Notes: generated by a model not told the origin, from the letters alone. 64,000 bases of DNA from Fusobacterium ulcerans (GCF_003019675.1 NZ_CP028105.1:2062282-2126281); one strand, 5' to 3'. Counted from the first letter of the stretch, positions 33,722 to 42,889 are shown. Numbers and translations are program-made.

Positions 33722-36292
33722 ATGGGAGAGGTATACACTTTTATAGTAAATGGGCAAAAAATAGAAACTTCCCAAGATAAAAATTTATTAGATTTCCTTA
33801 GGGACGATTTGGGACTTATTTCAGTAAAAAATGGTTGTAAAGAAGGTGCCTGTGGTACTTGTACAGTACTCATAGATGGGAAGGCAATGAAATCTTGTAT
33901 ATTTACTACTAAGAAAATAGCTGGTAAAGTGATAGGAACTATAGAAGGATTTTCAGAAAGAGACAAAGAAGTCTTTGCCTATGCATTCACTGAGTGTGGA
34001 GCAGTACAGTGTGGATTCTGTATTCCAGGAATGGTTATAGCAGCAAAAAGTCTTTTTATGAAGACTCTTGCTCCTACTAGAGAGGAAGTAAAAAAGGCTC
34101 TGGTTGGAAATATTTGCAGATGTACTGGATATGTAAAGATAGAGGAAGCAATACTTCTGGCAGCAGAATTATTCAGAGAAAATAAAGAAGTTCCAAAAAC
34201 TCAATGTGCAGGATTGGTGGGAACACATGTACCAAGAGTAGATGGAGCTGTAAAAACATTAGGAACAGCAAAATATGCTGAAGACTATAAAGAAGATGGA
34301 ATGTACTATGGAAGTGCAGTGAGAACAAAATATCCTAGAGCAAAAGTACTGTCTATTGATTACAGTGAGGCTTTGAAACTGGATGGAGTTCTAGGTGTAC
34401 TTACAGCAGCAGATGTTCCAGGAAAAAATAATATAGGACATTTGGAATTTATCTCTGACTGGGATGCCCTCATACCAGTTGGAGGTATAACAAGATATAT
34501 TGGTGATGCAGTAGCATTAGTAGCTGCTAAAGATAAGAAAACACTTGAAGAAGCTAAAAAGCTTGTAAAAGTAGAATATGAAGAACTTGAGGGATTATTC
34601 ACAATAGAAGATGCCATGGCTGACGGAGCTCCTCTTATCCATTCTAAACCTAATAATGTTTTGGTAAGAGAGGTATTGAAAAGAGGGGATTATGAAGGGG
34701 CTCTGTTAAATTCAAAATATAGTGTGACAAATGTATATGAAACACCTGCAACAGAACATGCTTATCTGGAGCCTGAATCAGCTCTTGCTATGCCTGATGG
34801 AAATGGAGGTATAGAAATACATACTTCCAGTCAGTCTGTATATGATGAACAAAGAGAAATAGCAAGACTTCTTGGATTGGAAAAAGATCAGGTAAGAGTA
34901 AAATCAGCATATGTAGGTGGAGGATTTGGTGGAAAAGAGGATATGTCTGTGCAGCACCATGCAGCTCTTCTGGCATATGTTCTGAAAAAACCTGTTCAAG
35001 TAACTTTGAGCAGACAGGAAAGTATAAATATAAGCACTAAAAGACATCCTATGAAAATAGAAATGACTACATGTTGTGATGAAAATGGAATACTTACAGG
35101 AATGAAATGTAAAATATACGCTGATACAGGAGCTTATGCTTCATTGGGAGGACCCGTACTGCAAAGAGCATGTACTCATGCAGCTGGACCATATAATTAT
35201 CAGAATATTGATATTGAAGGAATAGCTGTTTACACAAATAATCCTGTGGGAGGAGCATTCAGAGGATTTGGAGTTACACAATCAGCTTTTGCCATAGAGG
35301 CAAATATAAATCAGCTGGCAGAACTTACAGGACTTTCTCCATGGGAAATAAGATATAGAAATGCTATCAGACCAGGGCAGGTACTTCCTAATGGACAGAT
35401 AGCTGATGAAGGAACGGCTCTAGTAGAAACACTTGAAGCTGTAAAGGATGAATATTTTAATAATAAGATAGTAGGAATTGCATGTGCAATGAAAAATGCA
35501 GGAGTGGGAGTAGGACTTCCAGATATAGGGAAATGCCGACTTACTGTAGAAGATGGAAAAGTAAGGATAAGAACATCAGCAGCTTGTATAGGACAGGGAA
35601 TGGCAACAGTTTGTTTACAGATGCTGTGTGAAACTACTGGACTAACAGCAGATAAAGTAATAGTTGATTCTCCAGATACAGGGATAACTCCTAATAGTGG
35701 AACTACGACTGCTTCAAGGCAGACAGTATTCACAGGAGAGGCAACAAGGGTAGCTTCTCTGGAACTAAAGAAACAACTTAAAACAAAAACACTGGAAGAG
35801 CTGGAAGGTTGGGATTATGAAGGACAGTATTCAGGAATTACAGACAAATTGGGATCGGATAAGCCTAATCCTGTAAGTCATGTGGCTTATGGATATGCTA
35901 CTCAGATAGTAATATTGGATGAAAATGGAAAAGTTAAGAAAGTAACTGCTGCTCATGATGTAGGTCGTGCTATCAATCCAAAAGCTTTAGAAGGACAGAT
36001 AGAAGGTGGAGTAGTTATGGGACTTGGATATGGACTTACTGAAATTATGCCTGTGGAAAAAGGAGTACCTAAAGTAAAATTTGGAACTCTGGGACTATTC
36101 AGAGCTACAAATACTCCAGAAATTGAAGCTGTAATAGTAGAAAAAAACAAAGAAGAACTAGCTTATGGAGCAAAGGGAGTAGGAGAAATAGTTGTTATTC
36201 CTACAGCACCAGCTATTCAAAATGCTTATTTTAAATATGATGGGGAGTTTAGAACTTCTCTTCCACTTCAAAAAACAGCATATAGAAAATAA
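33722..36292 (+). CDS. xdhD: Xanthine dehydrogenase/purine hydroxylase, fused Fe-S and molybdenum subunits
   Basis: A molybdenum hydroxylase of the selenium-associated type. It is 856 residues from ATG 33722, chosen for TGGAGGGAAAT just upstream. The N-terminal 160 residues carry two [2Fe-2S] motifs: CKEGACGTC with a later Cys, then CGFC with CRC. The molybdopterin domain follows (YVGGGFGGKED, GGAFRGFGVTQ, and catalytic Glu in GAKGVGE near the C terminus). There is no FAD domain and no separate FAD subunit in the window, so electrons must leave by another partner, possibly the PreA-like protein 17 bp upstream. Labile selenium is a family expectation and is not visible in sequence. Confidence 0.92.
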   Translation: MGEVYTFIVNGQKIETSQDKNLLDFLRDDLGLISVKNGCKEGACGTCTVLIDGKAMKSCIFTTKKIAGKVIGTIEGFSERDKEVFAYAFTECGAVQCGFCIPGMVIAAKSLFMKTLAPTREEVKKALVGNICRCTGYVKIEEAILLAAELFRENKEVPKTQCAGLVGTHVPRVDGAVKTLGTAKYAEDYKEDGMYYGSAVRTKYPRAKVLSIDYSEALKLDGVLGVLTAADVPGKNNIGHLEFISDWDALIPVGGITRYIGDAVALVAAKDKKTLEEAKKLVKVEYEELEGLFTIEDAMADGAPLIHSKPNNVLVREVLKRGDYEGALLNSKYSVTNVYETPATEHAYLEPESALAMPDGNGGIEIHTSSQSVYDEQREIARLLGLEKDQVRVKSAYVGGGFGGKEDMSVQHHAALLAYVLKKPVQVTLSRQESINISTKRHPMKIEMTTCCDENGILTGMKCKIYADTGAYASLGGPVLQRACTHAAGPYNYQNIDIEGIAVYTNNPVGGAFRGFGVTQSAFAIEANINQLAELTGLSPWEIRYRNAIRPGQVLPNGQIADEGTALVETLEAVKDEYFNNKIVGIACAMKNAGVGVGLPDIGKCRLTVEDGKVRIRTSAACIGQGMATVCLQMLCETTGLTADKVIVDSPDTGITPNSGTTTASRQTVFTGEATRVASLELKKQLKTKTLEELEGWDYEGQYSGITDKLGSDKPNPVSHVAYGYATQIVILDENGKVKKVTAAHDVGRAINPKALEGQIEGGVVMGLGYGLTEIMPVEKGVPKVKFGTLGLFRATNTPEIEAVIVEKNKEELAYGAKGVGEIVVIPTAPAIQNAYFKYDGEFRTSLPLQKTAYRK

Positions 36293-36300
36293 AAATTTAA

Positions 36301-36356
36301 AAAGAACTGCACCTGAAATCTTAATTGATAAGAAAAAAGGTGCAGTTTATTTTTAT
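36301..36356 (+). terminator. Terminator of the rightward purine arm
   Basis: AACTGCACC at 36305-36313 pairs with GGTGCAGTT at 36339-36347, followed by TATTTTTAT. It lies just after the xanthine dehydrogenase stop. Confidence 0.85.
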
Positions 36357-36604
36357 AATCAAAAATGAAGAAAATTTTATTAGCCAATTTTCATTATCTG
36401 TTTTTTTATTGGATAATTTATACTATATATCAGAATTGATATATGAAATGAATTTTTACTTTTATCTTTACTTTAAATTTTAAATTAAATTTATAGATAA
36501 GGAGAGAATATTTTGTTCATATAATATCATTATATTTAAAATAATTTTTAAACTTTTATATAATTAAAAAAAGTATGAGATAGAAAAAATGTTAAAAATT
36601 ATTA

Positions 36605-36823
36605 TGAACTTGTAGGAAAGAGACAAAGGAAAGTTTAAAGGAAAAAAATTAATATTCACTCCTAAAAATATTGAAGAAATGAAAAAATTTCCCAATGCAT
36701 AAAAAACCAATGTTGAGAATAACATTACTGATAAAACCATTACTGAATTTTTGGAGCCATCAGAAGATAGTTTTTATTTAGAAGATAATAAAAGAGTAAA
36801 AGATATAAATAATACACACAGGG
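36605..36823 (+). pseudogene. Possible decayed coding remnant in gene-poor stretch
   Basis: The 36357-37424 stretch has no normal gene. Around 36615-36823 one frame reads a protein-like string (FKGKKLIFTPKNIEEMKKF, one in-frame stop, then ITDKTITEFLEPSEDSFYL). The neighbouring frame just upstream reads ELVGKRQRKV. This looks like a gene broken by a frameshift and a stop, but I do not recognise it and composition alone could mislead. Confidence 0.25.
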
Positions 36824-36824
36824 A

Positions 36825-36926
36825 ATGAAGATGATGAAATGTAAATATTGTGGGAAAGAGTATGTGAAGAATGAGAGTGATTATTTTAAAAATCTTTCTG
36901 GATTTTTTTACTGGAATAAAATTTAA
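36825..36926 (+). CDS. Tiny CxxC (zinc-ribbon-like) ORF, uncertain
   Basis: A 33-codon frame starting ATG 36825 begins MKMMKCKYCGKEYVKNE. The CKYCGKEY motif is a typical zinc-ribbon knuckle. The Shine-Dalgarno is weak (CAGGGA directly before ATG). It may be the start of a broken zinc-ribbon protein, as it stops after FFYWNKI. It could equally be a remnant continuing the decayed stretch upstream. Confidence 0.3.
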   Translation: MKMMKCKYCGKEYVKNESDYFKNLSGFFYWNKI

Positions 36927-37160
36927 TAGGAAATATACAAAAAATCTCAGATAAATGTGTCTGAGTTTTTTTATTTTCAGAAAAAATAAAAATGGCGGTA
37001 AAAAATAAGAGATGATTCTTAAAAATTATTTTATAATTTAAATTTATATTTTTGCTTTTACTTAGAAAGAAATATAGAGAATTAAAAAAAATGAGAAAAA
37101 GAAAAAAAGAGCAGAAAAAGATAAAAAAATTATAGAGAAATAAAAAAATAAAAAACAAGA

Positions 37161-37384
37161 GTTCTCGTTTGTATATAAATGCGAACTTTTTTAAATTTTA
37201 ATTTTTTGTTAAAAATTACCTTAAATTCAATTTTTAAAATATATTTTTTTTAGAATTAGAGATTTTTAAAAAAATAAAAATTGATTATTTTATTTTTTTA
37301 TGGTATATATAGTTAGTAGGAATAAAGATTGTTTTAGACAATTATAATCTTTACAAGTGTTCGCATTTATATACAAAGGCGAAC
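37161..37384. repeat. Inverted pair of 26-bp hairpin sequences flanking an AT-rich core
   Basis: The left unit (37161-37186) starts GTTCTC and ends GCGAAC. The right unit (37359-37384) starts GTTCGC and ends GCGAAC. The reverse complement of the left unit matches the right unit at 24 of 26 bases, including the central CATTTATATACAAA. Each can fold by itself and is followed by a T-run. An extra hairpin with a TATAAT-like box lies at 37323-37352. It may be a MITE-like remnant or tandem regulatory hairpins before the HU-like gene. No target duplication is clear. Confidence 0.5.
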
Positions 37385-37424
37385 AGTTTTTTGAGGTGGC
37401 TATTTCAAAGGAAAAGAGAATGTT

Positions 37425-37745
37425 ATGACAGAGATTGAATTTCTTAAATTGTATAAAAACAAGAGAAAATTGAAAAGTATAAAAGAAGCAAAAGAGAAGT
37501 TGAAAATATTTTGGGACATTATTTTCGCAGGAATTGCTCTTGAAAAAAAAGTAACAGTAAAAGATTTTGGGACATTTGAAGTGAAGAAACTCAAGTCAAG
37601 AAAGATATACAACATTCATAAAAATAGTTTGTATATGACAAAAGAGAGAACAGCATTAAAGTTCAGAGTAAAAAATGAGTTTATGAAAATTGTAAATAAA
37701 AAAGTAAGTAGCTGCAACTTAACAGATGAAACTGGGATAAAGTAA
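37425..37745 (+). CDS. HU-like DNA-binding protein upstream of autotransporter
   Basis: A 106-residue basic protein related to the HU/IHF fold. Helices include AKEKLKIFWDIIFAGIALEKK. The turn VKDFGTFEVKKLKSRKIYNIHK matches the GFGTF-type start of the HU arm, with the usual NPxT replaced by NIHK. It shares the N-terminal pattern FLKLYKNKRKLKSIKEAKEKL with the 9473 protein (REYKEKRKLKNLKTAKEKI), so the two are paralogues. The autotransporter start is 51 bp downstream and co-transcription is likely. Confidence 0.75.
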   Translation: MTEIEFLKLYKNKRKLKSIKEAKEKLKIFWDIIFAGIALEKKVTVKDFGTFEVKKLKSRKIYNIHKNSLYMTKERTALKFRVKNEFMKIVNKKVSSCNLTDETGIK

Positions 37746-37796
37746 AGTAGTCTGGAAAAAGGGCAGTTAAAATAAAACAATGGGAGGAATATAGTT

Positions 37797-40700
37797 ATGA
37801 TTAGCAATTTTAGTGAAGTAGAGAAATCTCTAAAGAGATGTCTAAAAGAAAAAGTATCAATAACCGCAGCCACTGTGGTAGGGTTCCTAATAGCTGGAAC
37901 GGTAGCATTTGGGGTAGAAAAAACTGTAACTTTTACAACAACAACTGATGGACAAGTGACAGTTCAAGTAGAAGGAGTAGAAGGAGCAGCTCCAATAACT
38001 GGTGCTAATAAGTCTATTTCTGTAGAGAAATATCTTGAATTAGTAAAAGCTGAAACTGAATCAGAACAAGCAGGAGCTCTTGCAGGTTTATTAACTGTAA
38101 AAACTGATGATAAGGGAGTAACTACTTTTGCTGGAGCTGTTGGAGGAGAGGATACTTTAGGAACAGTTTCAGCAACTGCAACAGATAAAGGAGCACTTAC
38201 TCTTATAACAACAGATGAGACTAATACATCAATAACAAGTAGTTTAAAAATTGAGGCTGCTGGAGAAGAGGGAAAACTAGCTACAGCAATGTCAGCTGAT
38301 GGAGAAGGACATACAGTAACAAATGATGGAGCAATCGCAGTTGGAAAGTATGCAGTTGGTATGTCAGCTAAAAATGGTGGAACTGCTGTAAATAATGCAG
38401 AAAAAACAATTACTGTAAATGGAACAGGTGCAGTTGGTATGTCAGCTGAAAATGGGGCATCTATTGAAAACCAAAAAGATGCAACAATTGCAATAAGTAG
38501 TGCTGCTGGTAAGGGAATGGTAGTAACTGGAAATGGAACAGCAACAAATGCAGGAACTATTGAAGTAAATAATGAAGAATCAGTAGGTATGTTGGCTACT
38601 ACAGAAGCAGGACAAACAGCTACTTTAATAAATAATGGAACAATTGATGTACAAGCTGGTACAGGTATAAAAGTTGCTGGAGAAGGAACTACAACAATAA
38701 CTGGTGGAACAATAACAGGAACAACAACAGCTGTAGGAATAGATGTAGCTAGTAGTACTGGAACTCTAACAATAAAAAATACAAAAATTACTGTTGGAGC
38801 TGGAGGAACAGGAATTAAGGCTACAGGAAATACAAATATAACACTTAAAGATGGAGTTATTCTTGGTCTAAATGCTGCTGGAACAGGTATTGCTTATACT
38901 GGAGATAATGGTACTACAGTAACAACAGCTAATATATCTACAGGAGATATTGATGTACAAGCTGGTAATGGAATAATTGCAACTATGTCAAAAGCAACTG
39001 GAAGTACTCTTGATATTACAACTGGAACTATTAAAACAGAAAACTCTAAAATTGGTATTAAAATAACTGGAGCAGATGGTGCAACAACAAGTAAAGATAA
39101 AGAAAATACTACTGCCACTGTAACTACTACATTGGGAGAAACAGCTGGAACTGGAGTAAGTGTAGCAGGAGAAGCATATAATGATATTACTGTAAATCTT
39201 GGAGCTGCTGATGTAGCAGCAATAGCAGAAGAAACATCTAAAGCAGAAGTATCAGGAACTGGAGTAGAAATAACTGCTAATAAAGCAAATGGAAAAGTAG
39301 TTGTAAATGTTAACCAAGATAACCTTCAAGTAACAGATGGAAAAAAATTAGTTGGAGTAACTGCTAATGCTGGAGATTTGACTATAAATACAGAAAAAGC
39401 TGTAGAATTATTAACTGGAGCTAATCTAGTTGATGTAACTGCCAACACTGGAAACTTAACTGTAAACCTAAATGCTGATAAACAATCAGTAGTAAAAGGA
39501 AGCTTAGTAAATATAGCAAGTGCTACTGGAACTACAAATGTAAATATTAATGAAAATGTTGAACTTAAAGACAACGATGGAAGCATAGTTAAAGCTGCTA
39601 TGACTGCTGGAAAATTAAATATAAACCTTAATGTTGAAGGAGATGGATTGACTGTAGGAGCAGATAAAGTAGCTCTTGATTTGTCTGGTGTTGCTTCTTC
39701 TGGTACAGCTTCAGTTAAAAATACTGGAAGTGTAACAATAAAAGGAACTGGAACATTAGTTGAAGGACATGGAAGCAATGCTACTACAACTCTTACTAAC
39801 CAAGGATTAATTACTGTAAGTGCTGTAAATGCATCAAATCCTAATGACAGCTCTCATATCTCAGTAAATAAAGTAGCTGTAGAAAACTACGGAACTATTA
39901 AATTAGATATAAGTTCAGAAGACTTTATAGCTAAAGCTGGAGATACAGCTGCAGGAAAATCTTTAGATCAATTAACTATAGCGGAAGTTCAAACTGCTTT
40001 AAGTACTTTAGGAGTAATAGGTAGTTCAGATGAAGCTTTCTCATCTATCGGATATATTGATTTTAAAGATGAGGATAAATCATTCACTACAGCTAAAGAA
40101 CTTTCTGGAGAAGAAACAGTAGATGATCTTGCTGCAAATCTAGATCACCAGCCAGAGGATGAAAGAGGATTTGAAGTAAAAGCAAATAATACACTTACTC
40201 TATCTTCAGAATCTAAAAATGATAAATTAGAAAATGTACAATTTAACTTAAAAGGTACAATGGAAATAGGCGGAACAGAAGAAGTAAAAATTGATAATGC
40301 TGGTGCTGGTGTTAAAAATCAAATACAGATTAAAGAAGATGGTCAATTAAAAGTAGCTGCTGGAGCAGAATTAAATTATTCAGGAAATATATCAGCTACT
40401 AACACTGAAAATACAGCTTCTGGTAAGGCCGCTATTATAAATGAGGGAACTCTTACTCTTTCAAACGGAACTCTTAATATGGTAGAACCAGACCCAAATC
40501 CACAAGTACCAGTAATGGCTTCAGTATTTTCAGCACCAACAGATAGAGTGGCAATATTTGTAGATGGAGATAAAATTACTAACTTAGATGGCTTCACTAT
40601 AAATGGTAATATTTTAGGAAAACTTAATGTTAGTTCTTTACAAGGAACAATCAACTTTAAAGGAATTTCAGCTGTAAACGGTACAGTTACTGATATAAAA

Positions 40701-42086
40701 ACTATTGAAGTTAAAGATGGAATGCTTACTTTTGGAGCAGACTCTGCAATAGTATCTAATGCTACAACAGAAACAACTGACATAAAGCTTACTGGTGGTA
40801 AAATGGGAGTAAAAATAGGAGAAAATGGTGGAAATGTACTTGAAAATTCTGAAGGGGAAATAAAATTTACAGGACTAAACCAAACTGGAAAAGTAGTCCT
40901 ATTAACTGGTGATCTTACAGAGAATACTACATTTAGATTAGGAACTCATACAGGATTAAATGATGGAGATGTAACAGCTGATGGAGATATTTACTACAAA
41001 ATAACACAAGGTGAAGGTGGTAAATGGAATGCAACATTTAATGAAGATGCTCTATTAGAAGCAACTGGAACTAAATATTTGGAATTAGGTAATATATTTG
41101 TTGGTACTCAAGCAATTCATGACCTATTATCAAAAGATCCTAATGTAAGAGTAGCTCAATTAGATGATCTTTACTCTAACAATATCTATTCTGAAACTGT
41201 AAAAATGTCTTTAGATACATTGAAAATGAATGAAGATGCAGTTTTATCTCTAAATGTAAGACCTAAACAAGGTGAATTCACTGCTCAAGGTAAATTCCTA
41301 TTCAATAATACTGATTATGATAGAGAAGGAGTAACAAGAGATTACAAAGTTGAAACTAAAAACAATGGATTGTTAGGTGTTTTAGAATATGGATTAACTG
41401 ATACTTCATCAGTAGGATTCGCATTCTCTGGAACTAAACAAGATCTTGATATGAAAAATGGAGCAAGCGCTGATGGAGATGCTTTCTACTTCGGACTATA
41501 TAGAAATGATACATTCAACAATATAGATTTAACTACTGGATTAGGATATATGATAGACAGAGTAGATGCTGAAAACTTTATCGGAAAAGATAAATTTGAT
41601 TCTACAGCTTTAAGTGGATATATCCAAGGTAAATACAATTATGCAATAGGAGAAAACTTAACATTATCTCCAAAAGCTAGATTGACAGTAACTAGATTCC
41701 AACAGGATTCTATCAATAATGGAAGAATGAAACAGGAAGAAATCAAAGATACTATAGCTGATGTAGAATTAGGAGTAGAACTTAAAAAAGGAATAGCACT
41801 TGAAACAGGTAAAATGAATTTGTTGGCAGGAGCAAGTTTCACTACTAATGTAGCTGGAAAAGATGACGACTACTACAAAGTAAACTTCATAAGTAAAGCA
41901 GGAAATAATGGAGCTTCTACAAAAGTTAAAGGAGCAAACTTAGAGAAAAACAGTTTGAAACTTAATGTAGGAGCAGATGTAGAATTAACAAATGGTGTAT
42001 TCTACAATGGAGGATTGTCTTATGAATTTGATGACGAAGACAGAGATTCTATTGGAGTTACATTAGGAGCAGGATACAAATTCTAA
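37797..42086 (+). CDS. Type V autotransporter adhesin, complete
   Basis: An outer-membrane autotransporter of 1429 residues. The N-terminal 1-40 form an extended signal peptide (VEKSLKRCLKEKVSITAATVV and more hydrophobic residues to GTVAFG), with the long charged leader usual in these proteins. The passenger at about 41-1130 is Gly/Thr/Asn/Val-rich, with repeats such as AVGMSAKNGGTAVNNAEKTI and GTGIKATGNTNITL, indicating a beta-helix. The barrel covers about 1140-1429 (KFLFNNTDYDREG, GFAFSGTKQDLDM, LGAGYKF at the end). ATG 37797 follows GGGAGGAATATAGTT. It is flanked by HU-like genes on both sides. Ligand unknown. Confidence 0.93.
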   Translation: MISNFSEVEKSLKRCLKEKVSITAATVVGFLIAGTVAFGVEKTVTFTTTTDGQVTVQVEGVEGAAPITGANKSISVEKYLELVKAETESEQAGALAGLLTVKTDDKGVTTFAGAVGGEDTLGTVSATATDKGALTLITTDETNTSITSSLKIEAAGEEGKLATAMSADGEGHTVTNDGAIAVGKYAVGMSAKNGGTAVNNAEKTITVNGTGAVGMSAENGASIENQKDATIAISSAAGKGMVVTGNGTATNAGTIEVNNEESVGMLATTEAGQTATLINNGTIDVQAGTGIKVAGEGTTTITGGTITGTTTAVGIDVASSTGTLTIKNTKITVGAGGTGIKATGNTNITLKDGVILGLNAAGTGIAYTGDNGTTVTTANISTGDIDVQAGNGIIATMSKATGSTLDITTGTIKTENSKIGIKITGADGATTSKDKENTTATVTTTLGETAGTGVSVAGEAYNDITVNLGAADVAAIAEETSKAEVSGTGVEITANKANGKVVVNVNQDNLQVTDGKKLVGVTANAGDLTINTEKAVELLTGANLVDVTANTGNLTVNLNADKQSVVKGSLVNIASATGTTNVNINENVELKDNDGSIVKAAMTAGKLNINLNVEGDGLTVGADKVALDLSGVASSGTASVKNTGSVTIKGTGTLVEGHGSNATTTLTNQGLITVSAVNASNPNDSSHISVNKVAVENYGTIKLDISSEDFIAKAGDTAAGKSLDQLTIAEVQTALSTLGVIGSSDEAFSSIGYIDFKDEDKSFTTAKELSGEETVDDLAANLDHQPEDERGFEVKANNTLTLSSESKNDKLENVQFNLKGTMEIGGTEEVKIDNAGAGVKNQIQIKEDGQLKVAAGAELNYSGNISATNTENTASGKAAIINEGTLTLSNGTLNMVEPDPNPQVPVMASVFSAPTDRVAIFVDGDKITNLDGFTINGNILGKLNVSSLQGTINFKGISAVNGTVTDIKTIEVKDGMLTFGADSAIVSNATTETTDIKLTGGKMGVKIGENGGNVLENSEGEIKFTGLNQTGKVVLLTGDLTENTTFRLGTHTGLNDGDVTADGDIYYKITQGEGGKWNATFNEDALLEATGTKYLELGNIFVGTQAIHDLLSKDPNVRVAQLDDLYSNNIYSETVKMSLDTLKMNEDAVLSLNVRPKQGEFTAQGKFLFNNTDYDREGVTRDYKVETKNNGLLGVLEYGLTDTSSVGFAFSGTKQDLDMKNGASADGDAFYFGLYRNDTFNNIDLTTGLGYMIDRVDAENFIGKDKFDSTALSGYIQGKYNYAIGENLTLSPKARLTVTRFQQDSINNGRMKQEEIKDTIADVELGVELKKGIALETGKMNLLAGASFTTNVAGKDDDYYKVNFISKAGNNGASTKVKGANLEKNSLKLNVGADVELTNGVFYNGGLSYEFDDEDRDSIGVTLGAGYKF

Positions 42087-42125
42087 TTATAGATATAGTA
42101 AAGATTTGTCATAACTAAATCCCAG

Positions 42126-42158
42126 CAACGAGGATGACCAGATGAGTCATCCTTGTTG
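42126..42158 (+). terminator. Strong hairpin after the autotransporter
   Basis: CAACGAGGATGAC at 42126-42138 pairs with GTCATCCTTGTTG at 42146-42158, 13 pairs with one G-T and a 7-base loop. No T-tract follows, so it may be a processing or stability hairpin rather than a full terminator before the downstream lipoprotein gene. Confidence 0.6.
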
Positions 42159-42185
42159 TACTTTGCAGAATAAAAGGAGAACTGA

Positions 42186-42545
42186 ATGAAAAAAACATTA
42201 ATACTAATAGCAGCTCTATTGATGATAAGCTGTGGAAATAATTCAAAAGAAATAGAACTTTCATTATTAGAGAATAAAAGCGGAGTTTTCTATGAAAAGG
42301 GAATAGAAAAACCATTTACAGGGAAAGTAACAGCTAAATATCCAGATGGACAGAAAATGCTGGAAAGTCATTGGAAAGATGGAAAACAAGAAGGGAAACA
42401 AACTCAATACTATGAATCTGGAAAGCCTAAAATAGAAGGGATATTCAAAGATGGAAAGGCAAATGGCCTTATAAAAGTATATGATGAAACAGGAAAAATA
42501 ATAGTACAGGAAGAATGGAGAGACGGAATAAAAGTAAAAAAATAA
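42186..42545 (+). CDS. MORN/YwqK-type repeat lipoprotein
   Basis: A 119-residue lipoprotein. The signal peptide ends with the lipobox LMISC (Cys 16), so the mature protein is lipid-anchored. The chain has MORN-like repeats: PFTGKVTAKYPDGQKMLESH, KDGKQEGKQTQYYESGKPKI and KDGKANGLIKVYDETGKI. Such proteins are sometimes annotated as YwqK-type antitoxins, but the lipobox makes a surface or periplasmic role more likely. It lies between the autotransporter and an HU-like gene. Confidence 0.8.
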   Translation: MKKTLILIAALLMISCGNNSKEIELSLLENKSGVFYEKGIEKPFTGKVTAKYPDGQKMLESHWKDGKQEGKQTQYYESGKPKIEGIFKDGKANGLIKVYDETGKIIVQEEWRDGIKVKK

Positions 42546-42560
42546 GTGTAGAGGAAAATA

Positions 42561-42851
42561 ATGAATAGTAAGGAATTTTTACACTATTACAGAAAAATGA
42601 GTATCTTAAAAAATCAAGAAGTAAGCTTGAAAGAAGCTGAAGAAGATATAGAAATGATGGTAGAAAGCATAGCAGAAGCTATTGCAATGGAAAATGAATT
42701 GAAATTCAAGAATAAAGGTAAATTTATTCTTGAAGACAGAAAAAGAAAAACAGTGCAAAATATTCACACAGGAAAGAAGACTAAACTTCCTCCTAAGAAG
42801 ATATTCAAATATATTCAACCTAAAAGTTTGAATATACCAGAAGAAAAATAA
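42561..42851 (+). CDS. HU-like protein, third copy, strongly diverged
   Basis: 96 residues, with the N-terminal pattern FLHYYRKMSILKNQEVSLKEAEEDI and the arm region LKFKNKGKFILEDRKRKTVQNIHTGKKT, in which N-x-HTGK parallels the NPxTG of HU. It ends KKIFKYIQPKSL. The GF/GTF turn is changed to KGKF, so DNA bending may be altered. It lies 15 bp after the lipoprotein gene and is closed by a terminator. Confidence 0.65.
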   Translation: MNSKEFLHYYRKMSILKNQEVSLKEAEEDIEMMVESIAEAIAMENELKFKNKGKFILEDRKRKTVQNIHTGKKTKLPPKKIFKYIQPKSLNIPEEK

Positions 42852-42889
42852 TATATATTATTGTAAAGCTGATATAAATATCTAATATA

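Noticed and set aside
33722-36292. Selenocysteine codon in the selenium-associated xanthine dehydrogenase
   Set aside because: The frame has no in-frame TGA; in this family selenium is a labile ligand rather than selenocysteine.
36886-37158. 90-codon minus-strand frame rich in Phe/Leu/Ile
   Set aside because: It is A/T-run low complexity with no ribosome site, so it does not look like a real membrane protein.
37323-37352. Hairpin with TATAAT as a firm promoter for the HU-like gene
   Set aside because: There is no acceptable -35 box at 16-18 bp; I mention it only within the inverted-repeat feature.
42186-42545. Toxin-antitoxin antitoxin (YwqK label) for the MORN-repeat protein
   Set aside because: It has a lipoprotein signal and no adjacent toxin gene, so an antitoxin role is not supported.
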